A program made the translations under genes and the position numbers. The notes below the pieces were generated by a model. It was not told the origin of the DNA. It ran no database searches and saw nothing but the letters and a program-made list of their open reading frames with translations. From Cohnella sp. OV330 (GTDB lineage: Bacteria; Bacillota; Bacilli; Paenibacillales; Paenibacillaceae): 64,000 bases of DNA. Shown here piece by piece: positions 38,256 through 47,756 of the stretch. Location: NCBI RefSeq assembly GCF_900112065.1, contig NZ_FOKE01000012.1:26966-90965 (forward strand). The letters are read 5' to 3'. How positions within the stretch are numbered: the stretch's first letter is position 1; each line of letters starts with the position of its first letter.

Positions 38256-40148
38256 TTAAGCGTTCGGACCTTCGAACGATGCCGCTTCCAGCGGCAGCTC
38301 GAAGACGAAGCACGTCCCTTCTCCGACAGCGGACGTCACGGAGATCGTCCCGCCCATCATGTCCACGAGATCCTTGCAAATCGCGAGGCCCAAGCCCGTC
38401 CCCTCGTGTCGCTTTGCGCGGCCGTTCTTCGCCTGGTAGAACGGCTGGAACAAGTGCTCCAGCTCCTCGCCCGGAATGCCGATGCCCGTGTCCCGGACCT
38501 CGAAGCGAACGCGCTGTCCGGCCTCCTCCACGCCGTGCCCGGCAGGATGCACCGCGACCTCGATCCCGCCCTTGGCAGTGAACTTCACCGCGTTGCCGAC
38601 CAGGTTGATCAGCACCTGGCAGATCCGCTGCTCGTCTCCGAGCACCGCATCGGTCATGCCTTCTTCGACCGCGCAAGCGAGCTCCAGCCCCTTTTGCTTG
38701 CATTGGGTCTGGAAAAGCATTGCCGTATCCCGCACGAGACCGTGCAAGCTGAAAGGCGCGATCGACAACTGCATCTTGCCGGCTTCGAGCTTGGAGTAAT
38801 CCAGCACGTCGTTGATCGTCGACAGCAGCAGCGCGCCGCTGCCTTGGATAACCTGCACGAACTCTTGCTGCTCCTCGCTGAGTTCGGTCTCGAGCAGGAT
38901 CGAGCTCATGCCGATCACGCCGTTCAGCGGCGTGCGGATCTCGTGGCTCATCACGGCCAGGAAGTCGCTCTTGACGCGCAGCGCCTCCTCCGCGTCCCGC
39001 TTGGCGGCGAGCAGCTGGCGCTCCGTCTCGACACTGCCGGTGATATCTTTGGATATCGTATAAATGTCCTGCACGCGCCCGTCCTCCACCCAAGGCACCA
39101 TCGTGCAGCTCAGATGGAGCAGATGCCCGGCCTTGTGACGCACCGTCACTTCCACCGTGCCCGATTCGCCCCGGAGCGCGGCCATGAAGCAAGCTTCGAG
39201 CTGCTCGAACTCTTCGGGATTGACCATCTCTTTGTGGAACCTGCTCGGCAGCTCGGACGCCGCATACCCCATGATCCGCTCCGCCGCGGGATTCGCCTTA
39301 AGGATACGTCCGCTCGGATCGTACAGGCAGACCATATCGGGATGATGCTCGAAAATCGAATCGTATCTTCGTTGGCTGGAGTCCGCGATCCGAAGCGCAA
39401 GCCGCTTGTCCAGAATCTGGCTGGCCACGACCAGCACGAAGATAAAGAGCATCGAACCGCCGATGATGGCCGCCAGCAAGGCGTTCCCCGCCTGCATCCG
39501 CTCCGTCGTCTCGCGTACATGCGCCGCTTCGGCTTCCGTGCCCGCGAACGAGACGGCCGCCATTCCGGTATAGTGCATGCCTGCGATGGCCGCGCCAAGC
39601 AAGAGGGAGAGCAGCATCTTGGCGCCTTGGCTGGGGGCCTGTCCCTTCTGCTGATTGGCGTGGGACAGCTTGAGCGCGGCGAAGGACACGGCGAACGCGA
39701 TGCCGATCGATGCAGCGACCAGCAGCCAGTCGTAGCGCTGGTCATAGGGCATGCGAATCGCGGCCATGCCGCTGTAATGCATGCCGACGATGGCGACGCA
39801 GAGCCAGAAGCTGCCGATCGCCATGGAGAGATTGCTCGCCAGATTGCGGGCCATCATTCGGAAGGCCGCGTACACGGCTAATACGGGTAAAAGGATGGAG
39901 ATCGCGAGCCATCCCGGGTGGTAACGGATATCAACGGGAAGATGATAGGCCAGCATGCCGATAAAATGCATGGACCATATGCCGAACCCCATGGCCGTCG
40001 AGCCTAGCAGCAGCCACAAATTGCGGTAGCTTCCCCGGAGCTTCAGCACGTGCTCATAGACGAGCAAGGAGCAGTAGGAGGATAATACGGAAATAAGCAC
40101 CGATAAAACAACCAGCGGCGTATAATAAGTGCCATGGAGCTCTGTCAT
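38256..40148 (-). CDS. MHYT-PAS hybrid-like sensor histidine kinase
   Basis: 630 aa. Seven membrane segments form an MHYT sensor (about 1-250) with three metal-site motifs: [26 protein letters not shown] and [12 protein letters not shown]; such domains are proposed to sense O2, CO or NO through copper. A PAS domain follows (about 265-385), then HisKA with [15 protein letters not shown] and HATPase_c with [17 protein letters not shown] and GTGLGLAI. No receiver domain is fused and no response regulator is adjacent, so the partner is elsewhere. Start ATG at 40148 after GGGAAGGATC. Confidence 0.93.
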   Translation of the reverse strand: MTELHGTYYTPLVVLSVLISVLSSYCSLLVYEHVLKLRGSYRNLWLLLGSTAMGFGIWSMHFIGMLAYHLPVDIRYHPGWLAISILLPVLAVYAAFRMMARNLASNLSMAIGSFWLCVAIVGMHYSGMAAIRMPYDQRYDWLLVAASIGIAFAVSFAALKLSHANQQKGQAPSQGAKMLLSLLLGAAIAGMHYTGMAAVSFAGTEAEAAHVRETTERMQAGNALLAAIIGGSMLFIFVLVVASQILDKRLALRIADSSQRRYDSIFEHHPDMVCLYDPSGRILKANPAAERIMGYAASELPSRFHKEMVNPEEFEQLEACFMAALRGESGTVEVTVRHKAGHLLHLSCTMVPWVEDGRVQDIYTISKDITGSVETERQLLAAKRDAEEALRVKSDFLAVMSHEIRTPLNGVIGMSSILLETELSEEQQEFVQVIQGSGALLLSTINDVLDYSKLEAGKMQLSIAPFSLHGLVRDTAMLFQTQCKQKGLELACAVEEGMTDAVLGDEQRICQVLINLVGNAVKFTAKGGIEVAVHPAGHGVEEAGQRVRFEVRDTGIGIPGEELEHLFQPFYQAKNGRAKRHEGTGLGLAICKDLVDMMGGTISVTSAVGEGTCFVFELPLEAASFEGPNA

Positions 40149-40447
40149 CGGAGATCCTTCCCGGGCTGTGCAGCGTCATGGGCCCATTTTTGGTAGATTA
40201 ACTTAGGATGGATCCGCAAATCGCTAGTTTCAGTCTATCATACGACAGCGTTTTCAAAAGGAATGGCAAATCCTATTTTTCCGACCTGGGTCGACATTCA
40301 TTTTTTAAGTATACAGGAATATACTCCCCTGCGAAAAGACCTACTTTGCGTCGGAAAGCATGCTGCGATCAGCCGTCGGCCTATGCTACAATACTGAAAT
40401 CGAGAATAGCCCTTCAATCCGGGCAAGCGGGAAGGTTGATCGTACTT
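40149..40447. other. Intergenic region between divergent HK and udk
   Basis: About 300 bp. A -10-like TACAAT near 40387 faces udk. No ORF, repeat or clear operator seen. Confidence 0.5.
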
Positions 40448-41062
40448 ATGCTGATCATCGGCATCGCCGGAGGCACGGGCTCCGGCAAGACGACCGTCGC
40501 GCGCTCCGTCATCGAACGTCTGGGCGCCGGCAAGGTCACGTTTATTTCGCAGGACAGCTATTACATGGACTATCCGCATCTGAGCATAGAAGAGCGCGCC
40601 AGGATGAATTACGATCATCCGCTCATGTTCGACAATGACCTGCTCGTCGAGCATCTGGGCATGCTGAAGGCGGGGCGGACGGCATACGCGCCGGTGTACG
40701 ACTTCGGCTTCTACGGCCGGTCTGCCGACGCGCGGGAGGCGCTGCTCCCCAACCCGATCGTCATCCTCGAAGGGCTCCACGTGCTGTACGAGGAAAAGCT
40801 GCGGGAGCTGCTCGACATCAAGGTATTCGTCGACACGGATCCCGACGTGCGCATCCTGCGCCGCGTCGTGCGCGACATCGAGGAGCGCGGGCGGACGATC
40901 CAATCGGTGTACCGCCAGTACATGGAGACGGTCAAGCCGATGCACGAGGCGTTCATCGAGCCGTCGAAGAAGTACGCGGACCTGATCCTGCCCGAAGGCG
41001 GGCACAACCAGGTCGGCATCGAACTGCTCACGGTGCTGACGGAGAAGTATTTGGACGGCTAG
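40448..41062 (+). CDS. udk: Uridine/cytidine kinase
   Basis: 204 aa. Phosphorylates uridine and cytidine with GTP or ATP in pyrimidine salvage. P-loop GGTGSGKTT at the very N-terminus (residues 7-15), SQDSYYMDYPHL as nucleoside-binding segment, and DYDF-like VYDFGFYGR and GLHVLYEEKLRELLDIKVFVDTDPDVRILRRVVRDIEERGR as the lid and late Udk block. ATG at 40448 after GGGAAGG is chosen; an upstream frame to 40208 has no conserved sequence. A strong terminator follows after a small repeat unit. Confidence 0.92.
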   Translation: MLIIGIAGGTGSGKTTVARSVIERLGAGKVTFISQDSYYMDYPHLSIEERARMNYDHPLMFDNDLLVEHLGMLKAGRTAYAPVYDFGFYGRSADAREALLPNPIVILEGLHVLYEEKLRELLDIKVFVDTDPDVRILRRVVRDIEERGRTIQSVYRQYMETVKPMHEAFIEPSKKYADLILPEGGHNQVGIELLTVLTEKYLDG

Positions 41063-41081
41063 CCGGTGCTGGGATCGGGCT

Positions 41082-41146
41082 TTTTGCTCGCCCAACGGCG
41101 GGAACAGCGAAAGTAGTCTTCGTCAGCGTTACTTTTGCTCGCCGAG
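41082..41146. repeat. Repeat pair, period 51 bp, with an internal inverted copy
   Basis: TTTTGCTCGCC occurs at 41082-41092 and again at 41133-41143, exactly 51 bp apart. Between them lies GCGAAAGTA (41107-41115), which pairs with TACTTTTGC (41130-41138). The motif GCrAAAGTA is shared with the arrays at 20264 and 52200. Located between convergent udk and the MerR gene. Confidence 0.7.
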
Positions 41147-41161
41147 CTTTAAGCACAACAC

Positions 41162-41205
41162 AAAACGGGATGAAGCAGAGCTTGCCTCTGCTTCATCCCG
41201 TTTTT
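41162..41205. terminator. Bidirectional terminator between udk and the MerR gene
   Basis: Perfect 19-bp stem (41162-41180 with 41186-41204) with a 5-nt loop and TTTTT / AAAA flanks. Confidence 0.93.
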
Positions 41206-41221
41206 GAGCTATGCGCCTGCG

Positions 41222-41992
41222 TTAAGCCTCGATGTCGCTTCGCCCCGCGTATGCCACGATCGCGTCCCGCAAGAACGCCGTCATGCCAGGCTCTTTCTCA
41301 TAATAAGCCTTGAATCGCTCGTCATCGACGTACATCTGCGCGAGCCCTGCGTGGGCTTCCTTGGAGTAGCTGCTCCAGGAGTAAGAGAGCCAACGCTTGT
41401 GCAGCTCCGCCGTCCGCCGTGCGGCTTCCCCTTCGGGATCGCCGGCCTTGAACGCCTCCGCCAACGACTCGAGCACCTCGGCCGCCAGTTTGTTCATCTC
41501 CTCGTACTGCGCCTCGCTCATGCCGCGCATTTTCGCGTTCGACCCGTCGACCGTCTCGTTTCCGTATTTGGCGCGGATCTCCGCGCCGTACTTGGCCTCG
41601 TTGTCCGCGATCAGCTTATCCTTGAAGCCTTCGAACTTCTCTTCGTCGCTCATGTCTTTTCCTCCTTCACGGGCGTCGATGGTGCGCTCGACGTTCGCGA
41701 TCAGCGCATCCAGCCGTTCCCTTCGTTCGAGAAGCTCCTCGCGATGAAGCCGCAGCGCCCGCACGCCATCATAATCCGGATCGCCCATGATCTCCTTGAT
41801 CCGGTCCAATCCGACGCCGAGCTCCCGGTAGAACAGAATTTGCTGCAGCCTGTCGACCTCCGCGGCCCCGTAGATACGGTATCCCGACGAGCTGATTCTG
41901 GCCGGCTTCAGAATCCCGATCTCGTCGTAGAACCGCAGCGTTCGGCCGCTTACGCCCGCCAGCCTGCCCAGCTTCTGTACCGTGTATTCCAT
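41222..41992 (-). CDS. MerR-family regulator with TipAS antibiotic-recognition domain
   Basis: 256 aa. MerR winged helix at the N-terminus (VQKLGRLAGVSGRTLRFYDEIGILKPARISSSGYRIY), a dimerisation coiled coil (about 78-118) and a TipAS domain (about 125-250, with WLSYSWSSYSKEAHAGLAQMYVDDERF). TipA and Mta relatives bind thiopeptides or other drugs and induce efflux genes. Start ATG at 41992 after GGGAGGCG. The promoter just upstream has the 19-bp spacer typical of MerR-activated promoters, so it probably activates itself. No efflux gene is adjacent. Confidence 0.93.
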   Translation of the reverse strand: MEYTVQKLGRLAGVSGRTLRFYDEIGILKPARISSSGYRIYGAAEVDRLQQILFYRELGVGLDRIKEIMGDPDYDGVRALRLHREELLERRERLDALIANVERTIDAREGGKDMSDEEKFEGFKDKLIADNEAKYGAEIRAKYGNETVDGSNAKMRGMSEAQYEEMNKLAAEVLESLAEAFKAGDPEGEAARRTAELHKRWLSYSWSSYSKEAHAGLAQMYVDDERFKAYYEKEPGMTAFLRDAIVAYAGRSDIEA

Positions 41993-42014
41993 GCGATCGC
42001 CTCCCGACGACTCT

Positions 42015-42045
42015 ACTGTAAACGTTGACGCAACGTGAAGGTCAA
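42015..42045 (-). promoter_or_regulatory. MerR-type promoter, 19-bp spacer with central dyad
   Basis: Minus strand: TTGACC (42045-42040), 19-bp spacer, TACAGT (42020-42015). The spacer holds the dyad ACGTTG-CGT-CAACGT. Over-long spacers with a dyad are the hallmark of promoters untwisted by MerR activators. Confidence 0.85.
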
Positions 42046-42083
42046 TTGTTTTTTTTAAAAGCTTTCCGAGCGCTTGTCGCCGC

Positions 42084-43361
42084 TTACACCGGCTCGAACG
42101 TCCACTGGCTGGTCCAATAGGTGCTCGGAACCGCGCCGTACTGGACGTATCCCGTCAACTGCTCCGTATGCATATATTGACCGGAGCTGCGGTTTTCCAG
42201 CCGCAAATAGCCCGATACGCTCTCCTCGCTCCACTGACTGCTCTGATCGGTCGCCAGGACGTCGCCGTATTGGACGTTTCCGTTCAAGTCCGCCGTATGC
42301 AGGTACTGTCCGTTCCACCGGTTTTTGTAGCGGACATATCCGTCCGGGGCCGTTTCTTTGCTCCACTGGGAGCTCCAGTACGTTACGGGTACGCTGCCGT
42401 ATTGGGCCTTGCCCGTTTTATCTTCGATATGAATGTACTGTCCCGTTTGACGGTTTTTAATCCGATAGTATCCGCTGGACGGCGGCTCCGTGTAGCCTCC
42501 GTTCAGTTTCCATACCCTGACGTAGTCGACGCTCCATGCCTTGGGCCACACGTTGTTGTGAACGCCCGAGCCCGCGTCGGTGTAGATGCCGAGGATCATG
42601 CCCATCTTCATGTTCGGCGCGTCGTTAATCGTCTTGTACAGTTGATTGTCATAATAAAACTTCAATGAGGTCGGCGTCCAGTCCATCGCGTAAATATGGT
42701 ATTCGGACGACGGCGTGCCGCTTGGCACCGGGTCCTCGTAAAGCGTCCAAGCGCTTAGGAAGGTGGGATCGCCCCAGCCGTACGCAGCGATTCGCCAGGT
42801 CTGAGGCTTGCTGAAGAAGGTCTCGATGATGTCGACCTCGGAATTGTTCGAGCCGCTGCTCGTATCTTCCGTGCCGACCATCCACCAAGCTTGATGGCCG
42901 CCTCCGCCGACGTTCGACTCCTTCGCTCTGATCTCGAAGTATCCGTACTTCGTGCTGTAGCCGTTAAAGTCAGGCTCGTGATGGTCGTTGGGCATCGAAT
43001 AGTTGAAGCGGTGCCACCAATCCTTCTCGTAGGTCTGGATGCTTGAGATCTTGACCGTGCTGTCGTATTGCGCGTTCCACGAAGGCGTATCCGCATCCAG
43101 CCGCTCCGTGAGCACGCCGTTTGCGATCGTGTACCGCGCTTTTGCGTTTTCGCGCGTGCTCGTCCAATGCGGCAGATAGTAGTCCAGCCACTTCGCCGAT
43201 TCCAGAGTCGAGCCGTTGAACTCTTCCTGAAAGTCGAGCGTGTAACCGCTCTTGACCGTCGGATTCGCCGGAAAATCGGCTGCAGCGGCGCTTTGCAGCG
43301 CGGGCAGCAGCACCATGCCTAAACTAAACATTGCGCTTAACAGCGACCTTTTGAGTCTCAT
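42084..43361 (-). CDS. Secreted GH16 glycoside hydrolase with C-terminal beta-trefoil-like repeats
   Basis: 425 aa. Signal peptide (about 1-29), GH16 jelly roll (about 35-290) with the catalytic ExDxxE in SEVDIIETF (laminarinase/agarase type beta-bulge), then three about 43-residue repeats (YYRIKNRQTGQYIH, YVRYKNRWNGQYLH, YLRLENRSSGQYMH) that together should form one beta-trefoil carbohydrate-binding module. Start ATG at 43361, nine bases after GGAGG; a TTG one codon earlier is less likely. It lies 45 bp after the lipoprotein stop, so probably co-transcribed with it. Substrate (beta-1,3-glucan, agar or other) undecided. Confidence 0.9.
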   Translation of the reverse strand: MRLKRSLLSAMFSLGMVLLPALQSAAAADFPANPTVKSGYTLDFQEEFNGSTLESAKWLDYYLPHWTSTRENAKARYTIANGVLTERLDADTPSWNAQYDSTVKISSIQTYEKDWWHRFNYSMPNDHHEPDFNGYSTKYGYFEIRAKESNVGGGGHQAWWMVGTEDTSSGSNNSEVDIIETFFSKPQTWRIAAYGWGDPTFLSAWTLYEDPVPSGTPSSEYHIYAMDWTPTSLKFYYDNQLYKTINDAPNMKMGMILGIYTDAGSGVHNNVWPKAWSVDYVRVWKLNGGYTEPPSSGYYRIKNRQTGQYIHIEDKTGKAQYGSVPVTYWSSQWSKETAPDGYVRYKNRWNGQYLHTADLNGNVQYGDVLATDQSSQWSEESVSGYLRLENRSSGQYMHTEQLTGYVQYGAVPSTYWTSQWTFEPV

Positions 43362-43406
43362 CAATATCCGCCTCCTTTAATTTACGTGATTCGCCCGCCT
43401 CATTTT

Positions 43407-44066
43407 TCAGCCTACAGGCGCCGACTGTTTTTCGACGAAAGGCCCTTTATCGATTCGCGCGATTTTCCATTCGGATCCCTCCTTCACAAGGTCTACGATT
43501 CGCGGCTGAACATACGTCTGTCCCCGCTTCAGCTTGGACTTGTCCAGATAGCTCTGCGCACACTGCTCGATGACGAGCTCGCTCTCCGTCTTGACCCGCG
43601 CCGTCTTGAAGTCCTCATGAAACGCGATCTCGTACCAGGCCAACTGCCCCAGCTTCATGACGATGCCGTTGTCCGCATACATCCGCCGCAGCGCTTCCGG
43701 GTAGCCCTCCTCCCGGAGCTTCTGCTTGAACCCGTCCGCATAGTAGCTGAACTCGGCCTCGGCCTTCAACGTCCGGTAATCAAAGTTGTCGACGACTTTC
43801 GAATGGAGGCCGATCAATTCGTGCACGGCCATCACCTCGGGATCGCCGTCCGATAAGAGACGTATTTTCGCCCCCTTATCGTCGATGACGAACCATAGCG
43901 ACTGACTGTCCCGTTCCTGCCGCTTCGCATCCTCCTCCGCTTGATTGATGCCGCCTTCGATCGATGCCGCTTCATGGACGACGGTCCCGTTTCTGCAGCC
44001 AGCCGCCAAGAGCAGCAAGAGAAGGAACGCCCCGCCTATCCAGATCGGATACAGCCCTTTTCGCAT
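43407..44066 (-). CDS. Hypothetical lipoprotein, 219 aa
   Basis: Lipoprotein signal peptide with lipobox LAAGC (Cys about 24). The remainder is charged and contains YRTLKAEAEFSYYADGFKQKL and an NTF2-like-looking end (PRIVDLVKEGSEWKIARIDKGPF). Not a family I can name. Start ATG at 44066 follows GGGGGTGA. It shares a transcript with the GH16 gene 45 bp downstream and has a cre-like site directly upstream, suggesting carbon-source control. Confidence 0.75.
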   Translation of the reverse strand: MRKGLYPIWIGGAFLLLLLLAAGCRNGTVVHEAASIEGGINQAEEDAKRQERDSQSLWFVIDDKGAKIRLLSDGDPEVMAVHELIGLHSKVVDNFDYRTLKAEAEFSYYADGFKQKLREEGYPEALRRMYADNGIVMKLGQLAWYEIAFHEDFKTARVKTESELVIEQCAQSYLDKSKLKRGQTYVQPRIVDLVKEGSEWKIARIDKGPFVEKQSAPVG

Positions 44067-44083
44067 GACATCACCCCCTCCGC

Positions 44084-44097
44084 ATAAAGCGCTTACA
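44084..44097 (-). promoter_or_regulatory. cre-like site upstream of the lipoprotein/GH16 genes
   Basis: Minus strand TGTAAGCGCTTTAT matches the CcpA consensus TGWAARCGYTWNCW apart from one outer base. It lies 18 bp upstream of the start codon, fitting repression by CcpA. Confidence 0.6.
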
Positions 44098-44187
44098 CAA
44101 AAATCTTAGTTGAAGGCTTTATCCGTTCCAATCTGACATTCTTTCGATTTGTCTTAAAAATCGATGCTTTCTCCGCAAATTAAACAA

Positions 44188-44226
44188 GGCTGCCCGTAAA
44201 CCGAATGGATCGGCTTGCAGACAGCC
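44188..44226 (-). terminator. Probable terminator of the YesM/YesN operon
   Basis: Imperfect stem GGCTG...CAGCC with inner CCGA/TCGG pairs, then TTGTTTAATTT on the minus strand, 6 bp after the kinase stop. Confidence 0.55.
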
Positions 44227-44231
44227 CTGCA

Positions 44232-45944
44232 TCAAGCGGAAGGATGCTCCGTCGGAATCACGATATCCACCTTCGTATGCATGCTTGGCACACTCTCTAC
44301 GCGCACGCCGTACGCCGGGCCGTAGTGCAGCCGTATCCGCTCATGCACGTTGCGCAGCCCGTAGCCGCCGCTTTCTTCCTCGTACAGCCGCCGAATTTCC
44401 TCTTCGCTCATTCCCTTTCCGTTGTCCTGAACGGTGAAGCGGACGACGCCTTCCTCCAGCGCGACGGAGATTCTTAAGCCGCCGCGGCCGGACTCCTTCT
44501 CGTCGATGCCGTGGATGATCGCGTTCTCGACGATCGGCTGCAGGATAAAGTTAAGCGTCGCAAAGGGCATCGCCCTCTCATCGATGTCAAGCCAGGCGTC
44601 GAATTCGTTGTTGTGCATGATCAGCTGAATATCCAGATAGGCCCGGATATTGGCGACCTCTTCGGCGACCGACGTGATGCGCCTTCCTTTGTTCAGACTC
44701 GTCCGATAGAACCGGGACAGGGAGTTGGCGATCTTGCTGATCTCCGGAGAGTCGATCTGGATCGCCTTCCAGTTGATCGTCGAGAGCGAATTGTACAGGA
44801 AATGCGGCGTGATCTGCGCTTGCAGCGCCTTCAGCTCGGCTTCCTTCTCCAGTTCTCTCGCATGATCCAGCTCCCGGATCAACCGTTTGACCCGCTGGAC
44901 CATACGGGCGAAGCTGTCCGTCAATTCGCCGATCTCATCCTTGGAGGACGAGGCGATCGCGACGTCGAAGTCGCCGTCCTCAACGATATTGATTTTCCGC
45001 TTGAGCGCATAGATCGGCCGGACCAGCGTCCTGGAGAACAGCCAGATGAAAAGGACGAGGATCAGCAGGCAGGCGAGCACGATCGTCACGGTTGCCTTGA
45101 TGATGCTGCTCATATCCATCACGAATCCTCGAACCGGCGTCAGCACGTACAGCGTCCATGCCGAATTGCGCAGGCTTGCTTTGCTTAGAAGATATGACTC
45201 CCCGTTCATGGCGACCTGCCTGTCGCGCGTGCTTCGAATGCGGTTCAGATCCGCTTCGCCGATCCCCTCCTCCCCGAGCGCCGAGTATATAGACTGCCCG
45301 CGGTCGTCCGCGATGAGGATCCGCTCCCCGCTACCCCGGGCGGGCTGAAGCGTCTGGAACAGCTTGTCGTAATTGAAGGTCAAATGCACGACGCCCACGA
45401 CCGCGGTATTGTCGTAATTCCAGATCTGGCGCGCCGCGAACAGCTTGCCGCCGCCGGCATACCACAGCGTTTTGTTGCTGGCCTTCGCCTCTTGGTACCA
45501 AGGCTCGTCCCTGACGCCTTCGCTCGGATAGACGAAGTTGCCCAGCTGCGTGCCCGTATACTCCGAATAAAAGGCGATATCCTTGATCTCCTGGTTGATG
45601 TTGATGTAGTACCAGATCGTCGGCTCGATATTGTCGTTGAGCTCCTTGGTGTACCGGAGCATATCGTCTCCCCACTCGTAGCCCATGACCTTCTTGACGG
45701 TCGGGTTGTAGACCATGAATTCCATGAAGTTCCGGGGCTGAGACAGCTTTTCGTCGATGTGCAGCGCCATCTGCTCGACCGTGTTGCTCAGGCCGATTCT
45801 GGCCTGCTCCTGCAAGTACTTCTCGGCCGTGCGATACGAATACAGGCCGAGGGCGACGATCGGAATGATGATGAGGATCGTATACGTGGCGACGAGCTTC
45901 TTGCGCAGCCGCCAGTTCCGGAAAAAGGAGACTGCCCGGCTCAT
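44232..45944 (-). CDS. YesM-family sensor histidine kinase
   Basis: 570 aa. Two membrane segments (about 17-37 and 280-305) flank an extracellular dCache-like sensor. HAMP follows, then the His_kinase domain with QAQITPHFLYNSLSTINWKA and HATPase_c with QPIVENAIIHG, DNGKGM and YGLRNVHERIRL. Start ATG at 45944 overlaps the response regulator stop by 4 nt. It should sense an extracellular sugar or binding-protein complex and phosphorylate the coupled regulator. Confidence 0.94.
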   Translation of the reverse strand: MSRAVSFFRNWRLRKKLVATYTILIIIPIVALGLYSYRTAEKYLQEQARIGLSNTVEQMALHIDEKLSQPRNFMEFMVYNPTVKKVMGYEWGDDMLRYTKELNDNIEPTIWYYININQEIKDIAFYSEYTGTQLGNFVYPSEGVRDEPWYQEAKASNKTLWYAGGGKLFAARQIWNYDNTAVVGVVHLTFNYDKLFQTLQPARGSGERILIADDRGQSIYSALGEEGIGEADLNRIRSTRDRQVAMNGESYLLSKASLRNSAWTLYVLTPVRGFVMDMSSIIKATVTIVLACLLILVLFIWLFSRTLVRPIYALKRKINIVEDGDFDVAIASSSKDEIGELTDSFARMVQRVKRLIRELDHARELEKEAELKALQAQITPHFLYNSLSTINWKAIQIDSPEISKIANSLSRFYRTSLNKGRRITSVAEEVANIRAYLDIQLIMHNNEFDAWLDIDERAMPFATLNFILQPIVENAIIHGIDEKESGRGGLRISVALEEGVVRFTVQDNGKGMSEEEIRRLYEEESGGYGLRNVHERIRLHYGPAYGVRVESVPSMHTKVDIVIPTEHPSA

Positions 45945-46744
45945 TCGGGTCTTGCCATCGCCCGGAATTGGGTGGGCGTAACGCCAAAGTGATTTTTAAA
46001 AGCCATCCCGAAGTAAGAGGCGTCGGAAAAGCCGACCATCCGGTAAATGTCTACGATTTTGTAGTTTTCCTCGCACAAAAAAGCCTTCGCCTTCTCCATC
46101 CGATAGCCGTTGATATATTTGACCACGCTCGTCCCGGTCGCCTTCTTGAAAATATGGCTTAAATAGCTGCCGGACAGATGCACCTTCCGGGCTAAATACT
46201 CAAGGCTCAAATCCTGGTCGTACTCCCGCTCGATGAGACGGATCACTTCTTCGACCGCACGCCGCTGTTCGGTGTCCCCCGTGCCTTCGCGCGGCGCGGA
46301 CGCCTCCTCCTCGGCCGACGCGCGATCCCGCGCGGGCGCAAGCCCGCGAAGCATCCGATCCCGCTGCTCGTCCTCCCTGCACGACTTGATGACCCGATTC
46401 AGCGAAGCCTCGAACTCGTCGGGCTCGATCGGCTTCAGCATATATTGGGCCACATTGATCAGGATCGCTCGTTTGGCATACTCGAATTCGCCGTGGCCGC
46501 TCAGAATGATGATTTTTAAGGCCGGCTTCAATGCTTTGGCCTGCTCCGCCAGATCCAAGCCGTTCATGAACGGCATTTTGATATCGGTCAGCAAAATATC
46601 GTAATGCGCCTCCGATAGGCGCTCCAGCGCTTGCTTGCCGTTCGAGGCGGTATCTACCTTCAGCGGCAGCTGCAATTTTCGGATGAGGAACTGAATGCCC
46701 TCCCGCTCGTTCATGTCGTCGTCCGCTACCAATAGGCGATACAT
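45941..46744 (-). CDS. YesN-family response regulator (receiver + AraC DNA-binding domain)
   Basis: 267 aa. Receiver (1-120) with acidic pocket Asp8-Asp10, phospho-acceptor Asp54 in LLTDIKMPF and Lys103-type KPI. A linker rich in E/A/R follows, then an AraC double helix-turn-helix (about 165-265, with VGFSDASYFGMAFKNHFGVTPTQFR). The start is ATG at 46744 (MYRLLVADDD); the open frame continues upstream across the intergenic space without a ribosome binding site. First gene of the two-gene operon with the kinase. The likely target is the ABC operon at 46908-50021. Confidence 0.94.
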   Translation of the reverse strand: MYRLLVADDDMNEREGIQFLIRKLQLPLKVDTASNGKQALERLSEAHYDILLTDIKMPFMNGLDLAEQAKALKPALKIIILSGHGEFEYAKRAILINVAQYMLKPIEPDEFEASLNRVIKSCREDEQRDRMLRGLAPARDRASAEEEASAPREGTGDTEQRRAVEEVIRLIEREYDQDLSLEYLARKVHLSGSYLSHIFKKATGTSVVKYINGYRMEKAKAFLCEENYKIVDIYRMVGFSDASYFGMAFKNHFGVTPTQFRAMARPE

Positions 46745-46768
46745 GTCCCACCACTCCCCGTAGCGCAA

Positions 46769-46797
46769 ATTGTACCATGCCCTGCCGCGGGCCGTAA
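46769..46797 (-). promoter_or_regulatory. Probable SigA promoter of the YesN/YesM operon
   Basis: TTACGG (46797-46792), 17-bp spacer, TACAAT (46774-46769), 25 bp upstream of the regulator start. Confidence 0.45.
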
Positions 46798-46800
46798 GGG

Positions 46801-46828
46801 AAAAACAGTCTCCGCGAGGAAGACTGTT
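46801..46828 (-). terminator. Terminator of the second sugar ABC operon
   Basis: Stem AACAGTCTTCC / GGAGACTGTT with TTTTT after it on the minus strand. It separates the transporter genes from the two-component pair. Confidence 0.75.
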
Positions 46829-46907
46829 CCGAAGGCCAACGATGCGTAATGCAGCGGAAAAACGCAAGGCTGAACAGCGATGCCTGCAACCGTCGCTTAT
46901 CCGGGCT

Positions 46908-47756
46908 TTAGCCCTTCAATGCGCCCGCCGCGACTCCTTTGATAATATACTTCTGCATGACGAGGTAGAAAATCATCAACGGCGCCACGCCCAGCAGCAG
47001 CATCGGGAACAGGCTGGTCCAGTCCACGGAAAACTGTCCGATATTGCGGTACACCTCAAGCAGAATCAAGCTGTTGTCCCTCGATTGCAGAAACAGGAGC
47101 GGATTCAAAAAGTCGTTCCATACATTCAAAGTGGACAATATCGCGACCGTGGCGGTGACCGGCGTCAGCAGCGGGAAAGCGATCAGCCAGAACGTCCGCT
47201 GCACGGAAGCGCCGTCGATAAAGGCGGCCTCCTCCAGCTCGAGCGGCACGGACGTCTCGATGAAGCTCTTGAACAGGAAGATCGCAAGGACGACGCCGCC
47301 TCCGATATTCACGCAGATGACGGCCAGCAGCGTGTCCATGATGCCGAGCGAATTGATCAGCTTGAACAGGCTTACCAGCCCCATCTGGAACGGAACCATC
47401 ATGCCCGCGAGGAAAAAGAAGAAAATGACGCGATTGACCGCATGCTCTCTTCTCGCCAGACTGTAGGCCGCCATGGAGGAGAACAGAATGATGCCGACGA
47501 CCGAGCTGACGGCGACGATCGCCGTATTCCCCAGCACCTTGGGGTAGTCCATCGCATGCCATGCATCGCGATAATGCGCGAAGCCGAAGCTTGAAGGAAA
47601 CGACAGCGGATGAAGCGTCGCCTGCTCGGGCGACTTGAAGGTCGTCACGATCAGGTAGTAGATCGGGATGAAAAACAGGACGGCCAGCACGATCATGGCC
47701 GCTTCCAGCGGCCAATTTCCCTTGCGGGTCCGGCCCTTGCGCGAGAGGCTTGTCAC
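46908..47756 (-). CDS. Carbohydrate ABC transporter permease (MalG type)
   Basis: 282 aa, six membrane segments. EAA loop EEAAFIDGASVQRTFWLIAFPLLTP. GTG at 47756 overlaps the previous stop (GTGA) and has GGGAGGGAG upstream; a GTG at 47774 would overlap by 22 bases and is less likely. Last gene of the transporter operon. Confidence 0.9.
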   Translation of the reverse strand: MTSLSRKGRTRKGNWPLEAAMIVLAVLFFIPIYYLIVTTFKSPEQATLHPLSFPSSFGFAHYRDAWHAMDYPKVLGNTAIVAVSSVVGIILFSSMAAYSLARREHAVNRVIFFFFLAGMMVPFQMGLVSLFKLINSLGIMDTLLAVICVNIGGGVVLAIFLFKSFIETSVPLELEEAAFIDGASVQRTFWLIAFPLLTPVTATVAILSTLNVWNDFLNPLLFLQSRDNSLILLEVYRNIGQFSVDWTSLFPMLLLGVAPLMIFYLVMQKYIIKGVAAGALKG

